NCBI GenBank assembly: GCA_030549205.1
Contig: JAUKTV010000001.1
Span: forward strand, 2,232,001 to 2,296,000
Length of the DNA: 64,000 nucleotides
Source: Apiosordaria backusii
Lineage: Eukaryota; Ascomycota; Sordariomycetes; Sordariales; Lasiosphaeriaceae
Direction: 5' to 3'
Position numbers and translations under genes: made by a program. The notes under the pieces were generated by a model. The model was not told where the DNA came from and ran no database searches. It worked only from the letters and a program-made list of their open reading frames with translations. This document shows, one piece after another, positions 9,976 to 20,718 of this stretch (position 1 is the first letter of the stretch; each line of letters begins with the position of its first letter).

Positions 9976-12735
9976 TCACAAACTCCAAACATCCACCTCC
10001 CCCGTTCCCGTCCCCCTATTCTCCCCTTCCCCCTCCGTCTCAGGCGTCGGCGGCGGCAAATTCTCCCTCTTGGTGCAAACCCAACAACTGGCATACATAT
10101 TCACCCGATCAATACACTCCCCCACCTTTCTATTCCCCACCCTCATTCCCCTGAACCCATTCCCCTCAAACTCCTTGATATACCACGGCTCAAGCGCCGA
10201 GCTCCTGAGTAACACCCTCCCCCCCATCTTGAGCGCTCTGTTCAACTTTCTTATCTGCCTTCCCGCCGCGGTTGAATCTGGATCAAACCAATCCATGCTA
10301 TCCATCACAATCGCCACGGTCAGCGTCCCAGGCATAATCCGCGCGATGACCTCGTCAATTTCATCCGTGTGGATCCTCAATCCGTCAAAGGCCCCCGGCT
10401 GAGAGAGCTTGGTGTGAGCGACACGAGATAAGTAGTCTGGGTGACAGCGCTTGGAGAATTCCCCCGTCACGCAGACGAGATAATAAGGGTTGTCGGTAGC
10501 GATGTGGGTTTTTTCGACGACGGGGTCGAGGGTGTTGACCATGTAATGCCATATCGCGTGAGCTCTTGTATTCTTGGCCAGATTTTCCGTGACGGCTTGC
10601 GATTGCTGGTGGTCGGCTTCGATCATAGCCAGTTGGTTCTTGGGCACTCCCAGGGCTTTCCAGAGGAAGGCCTCGGTGCTGACGATGAGGTTGCTCACCA
10701 GCGGACTAAGCAGTGCTGGGCGGATCTTGGACTTCCAAATCTCGCGCTGTTCAATGAGGGTTTTGGAGGCGAGGATTTCCTTGACTGCGGTGCGGCAACC
10801 GAAGAGGTAGGAGACCCATCGGAAGACGCGGATAGCGTACTTGCTTCCGCCTGTGTCGTACAGCCCTCTTCCTTTGACGTTGGTGAAAATGGAGGAGTTG
10901 TCTAGCCAGTATTGGAACGCCCTGCTGGACAGATGAGGTGAAAGTTTGGTGATAAGCAGGTTGCGGAAATCCTCGTGTTTGCCCTCGCCAAAGATCTTCC
11001 AGAAATCGGGGTAAGGCAAAGCCGTGAAGCTGGCTACTTTGAGTTCGAGCAGGTGATTTTGGGTCGGGTTCAGGTCGATGGCGTGGATCCGGGCCGGGGA
11101 CTGCATTGCGTAGGACAAAATGTTGTCACCTGCGCTGGTGATTGCCAGAACAACATCATCGCGGCCAAGTTTGAGAATGTCGCGGTCGACGCGGGAGTCC
11201 TCCCAGGTGAAAGCGTATATATATTCGTCGTTGAATTGGGTGTGCTTTTGGAGCTGATCGTCGTAGTAGATGCGCCAGTGGTGGTTCTGGTAGAAGAAGG
11301 AGGGGAGCGGTAGATTGGCGGAAAGGTTCTGAACTGCAGCGTCGAAGGCTTTGGAGCGAATTTCAGGGGCTGTGCGCTCGATTGCTCGGGTGAGCTTTGC
11401 CGTGATGATGTTTTGCTGCTTCTTGGTGTTGGAATCAGAAGGCAGAAGGTAAGGGGATTCGGTGGCCAGGGCGTCGATTCGCTCGATGATTTCGTGGGGG
11501 AGGCTGGAGGAGGAAAACGGTTTCTTGTGACAGCCTAGCCAGATGTAAAAGGGAATGGCACCGAGGGCATTGTTACGGAGGTTGGCTGTGAGAACGGTGC
11601 CGAAGCGGTATTCAAGGTAGTCTCTACGGGCAGGTTCGAGAGCAACACGGTCGAGGTCAAACCAGGCTCGCCAGAAAGTCCGGGAAAGGTAGTTGACATG
11701 ACGGCCGATTAGGCCGCCGGTCCAGTTGCGGTAAGTGAAATCAACCTTGGACTGGGCGTAGAAGTCGACTACGCCCATGAGACCATCCGGGGAAAGGAGG
11801 GATGTCAGTGAGTCGATAACGGAGTAGTAGTCGGGCTGTTGAATATGTTAGCTTGTTCTTCTTTCTTTGAGAACAGTGAGGCCACCGACAATCATTGACA
11901 AGCTGTATGACATGGTGATTAGATCAGCACCGCCGTGCTCGGGGCGCTTTTGACTGAAGTAACTCGGGGGAGTTGAGAGACCTGGTGATCCCGGTCCAGA
12001 GAGACCATTTTCATAGTCCTCTAAACGGAACTTCCTGGCATCTTGACAAATGATCTTGACGTTGGTCCAGCCGAGGCGCGAGAATCTCTTCTCTGCCACG
12101 GCACAGAGCGACGGGGAGAGGTCGACCAAGTAGACAGCGCTGAAGAATTCGGGGACGTTGACAAACTGCGCCATGGCCTCGATGTTCCAGCCTGTGCCAC
12201 CACCAACCTGTGAAGACGTTAGATCGTCTCAAGTGGCGGAGAGAACGGAGACTCGTACATCAACCCAGATACGTTTGTTCTTGGCGTTCCGACCTTCTTT
12301 TTCGGCCTTATGGAGGAGCTGGGCGGCTGCAAGGGCCAGCATATCCTCACGACCTTTGAGGAGGATTTTTCTCGTCACATCATACTGTGTGATGTAATTG
12401 TCAGTCGTTCTTCTTTCAACAAAGTAATCGAGCAGGTCCATTTTTGGAGATCGTACCACTGCGGCCTGGCTTGCATAAAATGATTCGAGGGCACCTTGCT
12501 GGCTTGCCTTGCTGCTGCCAGAGTGCGGCTTGAAGAAGCATGTGTAACAAAAGAGGAAGAGCGCTCTGATGAGACCTGGCTCGTCATGTTGATGGTTTCG
12601 ATCCCTCTTCTGGGAGTACTTCTTGTTGGAAAGCTGTAAAAGACCGGCGATGAAGAGCAGGCCACCGGTAATGCCAGCAAAGATTGTATGGATGTCAAAC
12701 CCAGGGGGTAAAATGTTACCACCAAGAAAAGCCAT
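9976..12735 (-). CDS. BTA1: betaine-lipid synthase (diacylglyceryl-trimethylhomoserine synthase)
   Basis: Makes the phosphorus-free membrane lipid DGTS from diacylglycerol and S-adenosylmethionine, probably at the ER. Eukaryotic BTA1 fuses the two bacterial activities: a BtaB-like N-methyltransferase and a BtaA-like aminocarboxypropyl transferase. Exons 12735-12259, 12207-11890 and 11835-9976 encode 884 residues, close to other fungal BTA1 proteins. A hydrophobic segment (about residues 15-35) comes first; the SAM-binding motif WVDVGGGTGWN (about 156-166) is formed across intron 1. The C-terminal half has the BtaA-type nucleotide fold around LAITSAGDNILSYA and HAIDLNPTQ. Intron 2 uses the uncommon donor GTCGGT but keeps phase. 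In other fungi BTA1 is induced by phosphate starvation; here only a weak CACGTT site at 12956 hints at this. Confidence 0.93.
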
Positions 12736-14142
12736 GGTATTCTCTCATTCTGGATAATGGGGAGATAATGGTTGAACACAACAATTTGTCACTGCTGGAA
12801 GACAGAGGACCCTGGAAAAGAATGCAGACCACAGATGAGCAACTGGGGGGGTATAAAACTGTGCAACCTTTCCTTCTCCGTTGTCCATAAGTGAGTAAAG
12901 GCTTGTGATCCCCCACACACATTGCGGAATGTGTAGCCGTGACCAATCGCTCTGACACGTTCGTCCAGTCTGTGATATTGGTCCGAGAATGGAGCTGGAA
13001 GGCGCACCCTGAGCGTTGACGCAGGATGATGAGATCATTGAGACTGCAACTCAAGAGCCGCTTGTGTGAGAGCCACTCATGTGCCAGCTTTTGACCCGGT
13101 GCCCAGTCTGCTGCTCCATATGGGATGGTCGAGGTTGGCCATCGTGCATACTGGTGGGGTTTGATGCAAAGGGCCCCTTGGCATCGTGACCCCGTGTTTT
13201 GAGGCATATCATTTCGATACCATGACCGTTGACATCTCCGGATGCATGCAGGAGTCAGTGCAGTATCCGTTGAATGTTGTAGAACGTTGGAGGTGATGGG
13301 GAGATGCAGGGTCCCCTCCTTGGCAACCTGGTGGGGTTACTCCAGCACACCAATCGGGAAATTGCTTGCGGCCACGGGAAGAGTCCAATGGTGATTGCGA
13401 TGCTTATTAGCACTGAAGCTTTGTTCATGATGGGCCATCGGGTTTCTGTCTTGGGAGGATAGATCTCGAGTCCGGCCGGCAAGACCCCTCTTCTGTTATA
13501 CTCCCCTCTTTAAAGCGTGGGTAGGATTCATGGGCCTGCTGTGAAAGATGGCAGGCAGGTTGATTGATGAAGGCAGATAGGGGGCGCCAAGATAGACAAA
13601 GTTTTATCAAAAGACATAGATAAGACTGATAGATCGAAGACCCATGCGTGTAGCGTTGTAAGAGATAATGCCCGGCTAACAAAAATGAAAAGCAGTGAAA
13701 GTGAGATGAAGGCTGAAAACTCATACTGGATGCATTGAAGACTGACAACCCCCTATTTATGAGTCGAATGACGCTTACAACATGGAAATCTGAGGGTGTG
13801 AAAGGCTGCCTCTGCTGAGTCATCAATCAAGAACGCACGGATCTCTTTTCAGCAGATCGCGGGACGGGGCCTGGGGCGTCAAGACAGACAGGGATTCAAT
13901 GCGCCTCGTGGGTGCCCGCGATCATTGGATGTGACGTGCAGCTCAATGAGCCTCCATCAACGTCAAAGTCTCACAACCTCGGGAAGTTTAACAACACCAC
14001 AAGCACGTCGCGCATCTCAGCGAGTGCAGGATCTGAATGCAACGGACTTGGCGAGGCCTTTCAGCACGCGATAGGTGATACGCGACACGTGGTACAGGGC
14101 ATCAATACCGAGGTAGACACAGGGCTACCATAGTGCTCAAAG
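12736..14142. other. divergent intergenic region between BTA1 and NGG1
   Basis: 1.4 kb between two outward-facing genes. It holds a CACGTT element at 12956-12961, about 220 bp upstream of BTA1, and a CACGTG palindrome at 14096-14101, 42 bp upstream of NGG1. The short ORFs inside it have no recognisable features and were not called. Confidence 0.5.
14096..14101. promoter_or_regulatory. CACGTG E-box
   Basis: A perfect CACGTG palindrome lies 42 bp upstream of the NGG1 start and about 1.36 kb upstream of BTA1. This is the core bound by bHLH factors such as CBF1 and the phosphate regulator PHO4/NUC-1. Function is inferred from the motif only. Confidence 0.35.
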
Positions 14143-16458
14143 ATGGCTCCATCAAGCCAGAAGGGTTCGGGGAAGAAGGCGGGTGCGGGCGCAGTTCGTT
14201 CACAATCACAACAGCAGCAGCAGCGAAGCCGCAACACCACCCCAAGCGCCGCACCGCCTTCGGCCAGTCTGCCACCCATCGAGAATGTCGAAACGGAACT
14301 GTTGGATCTCCGCTTTGAAGTCTTTCGGAACCTGACCTTTGAGGACATGGTTGACCCCTCGAACTCCACCACCGCCATACCCGATTCCAAGAGCCTTGAT
14401 GGCCTCGTCTCCAGACTTCAGAAGCTCAGCGACGTCATCGAGAAGCGAGGTTTATATTGCGACAAGGGCATGAGACTACTCGCACAGAACCGCCGGCAGA
14501 GGCTAGATGAGCTCGCAGTTGAGCGGGGGAGGGAAGAAGAGCGGAGACAAAAAGAAGCCGATGAGGAAGAGCGCGAGCGCAAGGCCAACAAAAAGAAGCG
14601 GAAGGCTACCGATAACCTGGCACCTGGGGGGAGCAACATAGGTCAGTCATGGTCCAATTGTCATATTCAACCAAGCTTCGTTTGCACAAAGCTTCTGTTC
14701 CAATTGGCGTTAAGCTCTGTTCTTAGCACTGCAAGCGAATTTCTCTCGAATTTTCTTCATCCAACACCAACCAACCTAAAATCCCACGTAGCAAATATCT
14801 TTGTGAATCGACATTAACCTGTCTGTTTAGAGCGATCATCTCCTCTGCGAGAATCGACATCGAAACCCCGAAAACTCTCTCGCGACAACGATTCCGCCAG
14901 TTCGTCGCTATCACCAGTCGCGCCAAGCAACATGGATGTTGACGACAAGACCAAGACCGAGGAGAATGAAGAGGAGTCAGATTCTGATGATGGCCGCCCT
15001 CCACCTCCCGCCCGGCCACAGGCCAACACATTTGGCGATGACCCCTCGACTTTCCCCGACCCGACCGTGTACGAAATCTTGCCGGTTCAACCCGGCATGA
15101 CCGAGGACGAAATAAAAGAGATATACTCAGTCGCGGGGTATCCTAAAAGTGATCTTAGTGATCTCATTGCTGGCGATCCTCCAGATAAGGATTTCAGCAA
15201 CGCGAAGCCTAGTAATCAGATCAATTTTAGCACTTTCAGTACCTTCATCGACCCCTACTTCCGGCCGTTTACCGAGGAGGACCTCGCCTTTCTTAGAGAA
15301 AGGGGAGATCGTGTAACGCCGTTTGTCATGCCAAAACGTGGCAAGAAGCACTACATGGAGATTTGGGCCGAAGAGGATGGAGCAATGGCCATAGATTCTG
15401 TCCCTTCAGGCGGCCGGGAAAAGCTGCCTCCCAACCAACCGCGCGGAAGCATCGAGAACATGGACGACGATGTAGCCGAAACAGACAAGCTGTCTGTCGG
15501 TCCACTCCTCTCCCGCCTTCTCTCAGCAATGCGCCCCGAGCACCGCGCTCCGCCAGCCGAGAACCCTGGTGCAAATGGCGTTAACGGAGACGGGGACACC
15601 ACCATGAACGGCACCGCCAGCTTCGACTTCAGCTTCGACATTAACCCCCCTTCTAGCCAACAGCCGCAAGCGAACGGCGCCAACGGCATAAACGGCCACG
15701 CCAACGGCGTTAACGGCACCTCTGCTCCCGAACCCAACAACCAGCTCCCCCCCGCAACCTACATGCCCGAATCCAACTCGGAAGCGTGGAAAAAGGCCAC
15801 CCACCCAAAACTAGACTACACCCAAGTCGACGAGCGCATCAAGCAAGAGCTCCGTCACATTGGGCTTTTACCCCTCCCGCCCAACCAATCCGACCCCTCC
15901 TCCAACTCCGGCAGCAACAACACCTCCAACGGTGGCCCCGACCCAACAACAACAGCCGAATACGACGGCCACTACGACGACGAAGTCGCCGCCCGGCTTC
16001 GTTTGCTGCAATCCCGCCTCCGCGAGCAAGTCCTCCTCAACGGCGCCAGGAAAGCGAGGCTGACCGAGCTGGTGAAAGAGCGCATGGCGTTTCAGGAGTA
16101 CACCACCATCCTCGAGGATCTTGACTCTCAAGTTCAGGCCGCGTATCTTAAGAGAACAAGGACAATGGGCAAGAAGCCGAAGAAGGCCAGACCGGGGCAG
16201 GGTGGCTCGGCTGCTAGCGCGGCTGCGGCGGCGAGCGCGGTGGCTACGGCTAGACCGGGGATAGGGGATCTGACCAAGACGCTGATGGAGAGGAGGAGGA
16301 GGTGGATTGAGAGTATTGGGACTGTGTTTGATGATGAGGGCTTAACAAGGGTGCCGAGGTCGAGTGAGGAGGGGAGCACGATTTTCAAACCGGGGGAGAT
16401 GGGGGAGTTGTTGGCGAGGGAGAAGGAGGCTTGGGATGAGGAGGTTGAGGAGGAATAG
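14143..16458 (+). CDS. NGG1: SAGA complex subunit Ngg1/Ada3
   Basis: Subunit of the SAGA/ADA histone acetyltransferase module, which links Gcn5 and Ada2 in the nucleus. Two exons (14143-14641 and 14831-16458) encode 708 residues; the intron is GT-AG and phase-consistent. The N-terminus is low-complexity and Gln-rich, followed by a Glu/Arg/Lys-rich coiled-coil region. The most characteristic block is TVYEILPVQPGMTEDE through YPKSDLSDLIAG, DKDFSNAKPSNQINFSTF and FLRERGDRVTPFVMPKRGK. An Asn/Gly/Pro-rich linker leads to the Ada3 C-terminal domain (RLRLLQSRLREQVLLNG to YLKRTR). It is convergent with the RING gene. Confidence 0.92.
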
Positions 16459-16981
16459 CTACTTAGGCTAGGCAGAGAGGTGGTGGTGGTTTCTTTTGGT
16501 GTTTCTTGGCGTTGGGAGTGAAAATGAGACCGTAAAGGATAACAGGAGGGTTCAGGTCTCGGAGTTTCAGCGCTGGTTATTTATTACTGGATGAGCGGGT
16601 ACGGGAAGCAAGTCTTATCTGTTTGTGCATGGTTTCTTGTGTACCTTTTCTCAATACAGGATTCAAACAATGTAGCAAGATTCGATGATTTTTTTCAATT
16701 TGGTTGTTCTCTTTTGACTGGGAAAATATTTCAAGCGTTAAACTGTAGTTTCTGTGATACTATGACCCCCCTTTTTTGGTTCCCAACAATTGCTGTCCAA
16801 GTCTCTACATTTCAACATATTCCACATAACGCCAGCCATCTTCTATGCTAAATGACAAACAGTGGCAAAAAAAAAAAAAAAAAACCAAGAAGAAGACGGG
16901 GTATCATCCATCGCTAAAACCGCCATAAATCAAAGACCACAAGCGTGAACAAACCTAACAAATCCAAACAAACGAAAAAAA
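16459..16981. other. convergent intergenic region (3' UTRs)
   Basis: 523 bp between the NGG1 stop and the RING gene stop. It contains an A18 tract at 16867-16884 and T-rich stretches. No gene is seen. Confidence 0.6.
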
Positions 16982-18885
16982 CTAGTCAAAACCAGGGAAT
17001 ATTTTGGCTCGCATCCGCCGCCCTGCGAAGTTGTTAGTTTGACACTGTAGCGTGGGTTGCTGGTCTTGGGAGGTCAACTTACACCTTGATGAGCCAGCCT
17101 CGCCATCATCGAGTTCACTGCCGGCTAACTCTCTCATTCTCTCACGAGCTAGCGCTGTTGGTTTTGGCAACGAAGGCGGCGGCGGTATTGGTCGCGAGGA
17201 TACTTGTTGTACCGATGGCCCCGCTGGCGGCTCTGTTGAAGGTTGTGAAAGTGATTGTAGTGATGATGGGTCGGCCTGTGTTGGTGAAACTGGTGGTTGT
17301 TTTTCAACAGGTTTACTCCGAACCTGAAGTTCTGTCGAGGTTGATGATGCGGGACTAGTTCCGCTGAAGATCTTGGTACGAAACGTTGACGTCCAACCGT
17401 GGGATCTGCCGCTTTCGTAATTATCAACTTCGTAGTCCTCAACATGGCCCCTTATCTTTCGAATTGCCCGTTCGCGTTTCACCATGTTGTTGGTGATCTT
17501 GGGGCAGAATCCTGGCGGCATCATGCTGGCTTTGCACAGGGGGCAGAGTGAGCTGTTCTCATTGAGAAACTCATCGATACACCCCGGATGGAAAATGTGG
17601 CCACATGGTAATTCTCTGATTATCGTGACTCGATTCTGGTATGGCTCCAGGCAAATCTCACAGTATGGTTGGTAATTTGTTGTGACGGCCGCAAATGGTC
17701 CACTCGGACTCTTTTCCGAGATGGTTGCAGAACGGATTGTCCGAGAACCCCTTCGTTCAGAGTGTCCATGGCTGCCTCTTCTGCTCCGCGAGCGTGGGGA
17801 TTTTGTCGACCGCGGAGACGTGGGGGGCGAAGTAGTATCTGGCTCATAGTGGTAGGTGAACAGAGGAAAGCTTTCAATGTGTTCCATTGGTACAGTGAGG
17901 CGTTTGATGCCCATGCCTTCCAGGTTAACTTCGCCCGAAATCACCCTGTGTCGTAAGGACGAACGTCGACGGGCCTGGACAAGATGCATCAGGAGTGATG
18001 CAGAGGCGATGACGGTGAGAAGCACGCCAACGACGATAAGGAAGTATAGCCAGGTAGCGAACGAACTCGGAGGCGTGCTGATGACGAGCTCCGTCCATAT
18101 GCGAGCGTAGTCTTCTGGGTCGGCTCGGAAGCGGGTGGAAATATTATTTCCAAACGGAACCTCGGTCAAGTCGCCGGAGTAGAGACTCAGGTGCTGCATC
18201 ATAACTTGGCCGGCCATACTCGAGATAGCATAAACAGGGTAGGCACTCTGTGTCCTCCATTCAAACTCCTCTGCGATGTTCCACAACTCTGATTCAGCAG
18301 AGGGGGGCGGCTCAGTTGAGTTACCAGGGAGATAAAAAAGGAAGCCCCGAACTGGTGCTGTTCGCGCGGACAGTAGATAGGCCCTGGAACATCGGGAATT
18401 GACCCATGGCGCAATCGCAATGAGATAGTAGTTAGTGGGAGGTAAGCTGGACTGTCGCGCCACTGATTGGGGTACATGGAAGGCTGTTTCCTCTACACAT
18501 TCATGGCCATAAGGGAGATCCGGGACATAAAGGAGACCTTGGATCACTCCATTTGTTGTGCCGGCATATCTGTTGGACAGCACGGTAGTGTTGCCTGTAT
18601 ATCGTGACGAGTATGCCATATTCCCCTGAATACACGTTAGTCAAAACAGTCTTCATCTTTCTGAGGTAATGTGATCTCATGGCACTTACAGAGAGGGCTG
18701 TGACGTTCCGAATGACGGTAGACGACACGGTGCCGACACCGCCCCATGATGGGTTGCTGAACAAAAGGCTATCACCACCATTAGTGGACAGCCTTAGGGA
18801 TATGAGTGGTGGTGATACAAGATTTGATAGGGGGAGGGGTGTTGGGGAGACACAAGCGGCACCACCGGCAGCGTGACGATAGTGG
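16982..18885 (-). CDS. membrane-anchored RING-H2 finger protein, probable E3 ubiquitin ligase; 5' end unresolved
   Basis: Probable single-pass membrane E3 ligase with a lumenal N-terminal part and a cytosolic RING. Supported exons: a 5' exon ending at 18690, then 18625-17083, then 17022-16982. The lumenal part is Asn/Ser/Thr-rich with several N-glycosylation sequons. One transmembrane helix follows (SFATWLYFLIVVGVLLTVIA), then basic and Ser/Arg-rich segments and the RING-H2: CEIC, CGHIFHPGC, CPLC. The tail is Pro/Ser-rich. The last intron is 60 nt, has no stop and contains CTAAC, so it could be retained without shifting frame. No ATG lies in frame in the first exon before a TAA at about 18955, so an upstream signal-peptide exon is probably missing from this model; the left border given is approximate. 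Confidence 0.75.
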
Positions 18886-20718
18886 CTGGTTGGCAGAGAT
18901 TGGAGTTTCAAGACGTCAAGGCAAGGCACCCAGACGAATAATTCTTAAGAGCGGCAGGGAAGAGGCATGAAAGTAGACATACACAACATTGCGGATCTCA
19001 TCGACAGCTGTGAGACGTCAGTTTACCGAGTCTTGACAATCTACCCCGGGCTTGGCGCAAAAAGCTTGGCTAGCCAAGATGAGATAACCTTTTGAGGCTG
19101 GAACCCATCGCCAAGCTGGTCGGAGGTGGGCTTGGGGGCTTCTGATTTGACTTGACTTACACATGGACATTGTCGAACATGGCGAAGGGGGCGTCTCAGA
19201 ACCCCCGGAGCGACGAATAAAGCATGCGCCGAGGGTGAGGCGTCGCGCAATTGGAGTGAGATTGGGATTGGAGGTCTTGGGACGCTGGGATGAGGTGGAT
19301 GGGATTGCACGGTGCAAAGAGAACAGAGAGAGGACGCTCCAAGCCAAGAAATGCAGACGGGAGAGTGCGGGTTTTCAGGTGCCAAGGGCCTTGGCGGGAG
19401 AGTGTTTCCGCCCTCTGGGTGCTTTGCTTAGAAGAGCTAGCGCGGTTGCCTCGATGCAGGGTAGGGAAGGGGTCGCAGGGGTGCATTGTGGAGGTCGAAG
19501 GTCCCCTGATCAAAATCATCGAATCCATCTTCGATAAATGACTGACCTGACCTAGCACGACGACACATCAGCGATGGAATACAGAGAGATACACGAAGCA
19601 CAGAAGGACACAGAAGCACACAGACAAAACTCGTAACGCCACTCTGGACCACCTACAGCTCCAGTCTGAGCTCCACACCCGTGATGGATGGCAGTCAGGA
19701 CATGGAGACAGACACTATTGACACGCTGGCTTGTGTCTGGATTCCACCGGCGTCAAAGTTCCTGGCCACAGACAGGATTACGAGGACGGGTTGAAACGGC
19801 GAGGCGGAAATAAAGTTTGCAACGATGGGTTCGCTGGGTCGCTGCAATACCCAGTTCCTCGGAGTGCGCTTCGGTGCGTCGCCTTCTGATTTGGGGGAAT
19901 TTTACCGAGCTTCCAGGTTTTCAGGAACACCCCATCCTCCAATCCCGAGCAGCGTCATCATTGACGGAGAATTAGTCTCAGCTACTGCATCGAGCTTGAT
20001 ACACTAGCCTCGACGATTGGGTGTCGACACTAGCAATTTATTTTAGTAACTAGCGCCTACAACACAGGGCGCTGAGATATGATCAACGGGTCTCTTCGCT
20101 GCTTATGCCCCAGCCAGATATCAGACCAAAATGCCTGTAGGTAGGTGACTGGGAAGGCTTCAAGATGGCAGGCAACAAGATCCATTATGAAAGTTATAGA
20201 AGCTGCACGCTGTCATGATAACTACTACCTCGACAAAGTTGCATTGGTCTATTGAGGTCCATTCATGGGAATAAAATGCAAGGACAGAAAGTTTTCCCGT
20301 TGTTGGGTCAGCGGATTGCGGGGTTCCTTCCTCGCTCAAAGAAAGCGGGCAAATACGATGACACTGACATCACCTCAACCTGTCAGATGTCTGTCTTGCC
20401 AGCAAAATGTAACCTCGATGCCGACAGACCCGTCATATCATTATCACCAAGCCCCTGACGGCGATTACAGGTCTCCAAATACTCTAATGCTCAATTGGGC
20501 GACAGGAGAGGACCATTGGGAAACCAACACAACACATAGAGAGCTTGGCGCTGTTGGCACAGCAGAGTCACAGCCCCTTTATGGACCCCTCATCTTATCA
20601 AAAGATCCATCACTGAGAAAAACTTCAACCAAAACCAGATTCTGACTATTCCACTATTTTCCCACTGCAAAGTGGTGGACAAGTCTAGGGCGACTTTGTC
20701 AAAAAAACACCACCAACC
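18886..20718. other. divergent intergenic region, RING gene to DUF726 gene
   Basis: About 1.8 kb. The 18.9-19.2 kb part probably contains the unseen first exon or exons and leader of the RING gene: a GTAAGT donor is at 19160-19155 and a CTGAC...CACAG acceptor at 19012-19008, both on the minus strand. The rest shows short ORFs only, plus a TAGGTAGGT motif near 20139. No RNA gene was recognised. Confidence 0.5.

Noticed and set aside
19163..19537. 124-codon plus-strand ORF near the RING gene leader
   Set aside because: Overlaps probable minus-strand leader signals and has no domain; Arg/Gly/Val-rich as expected by chance.
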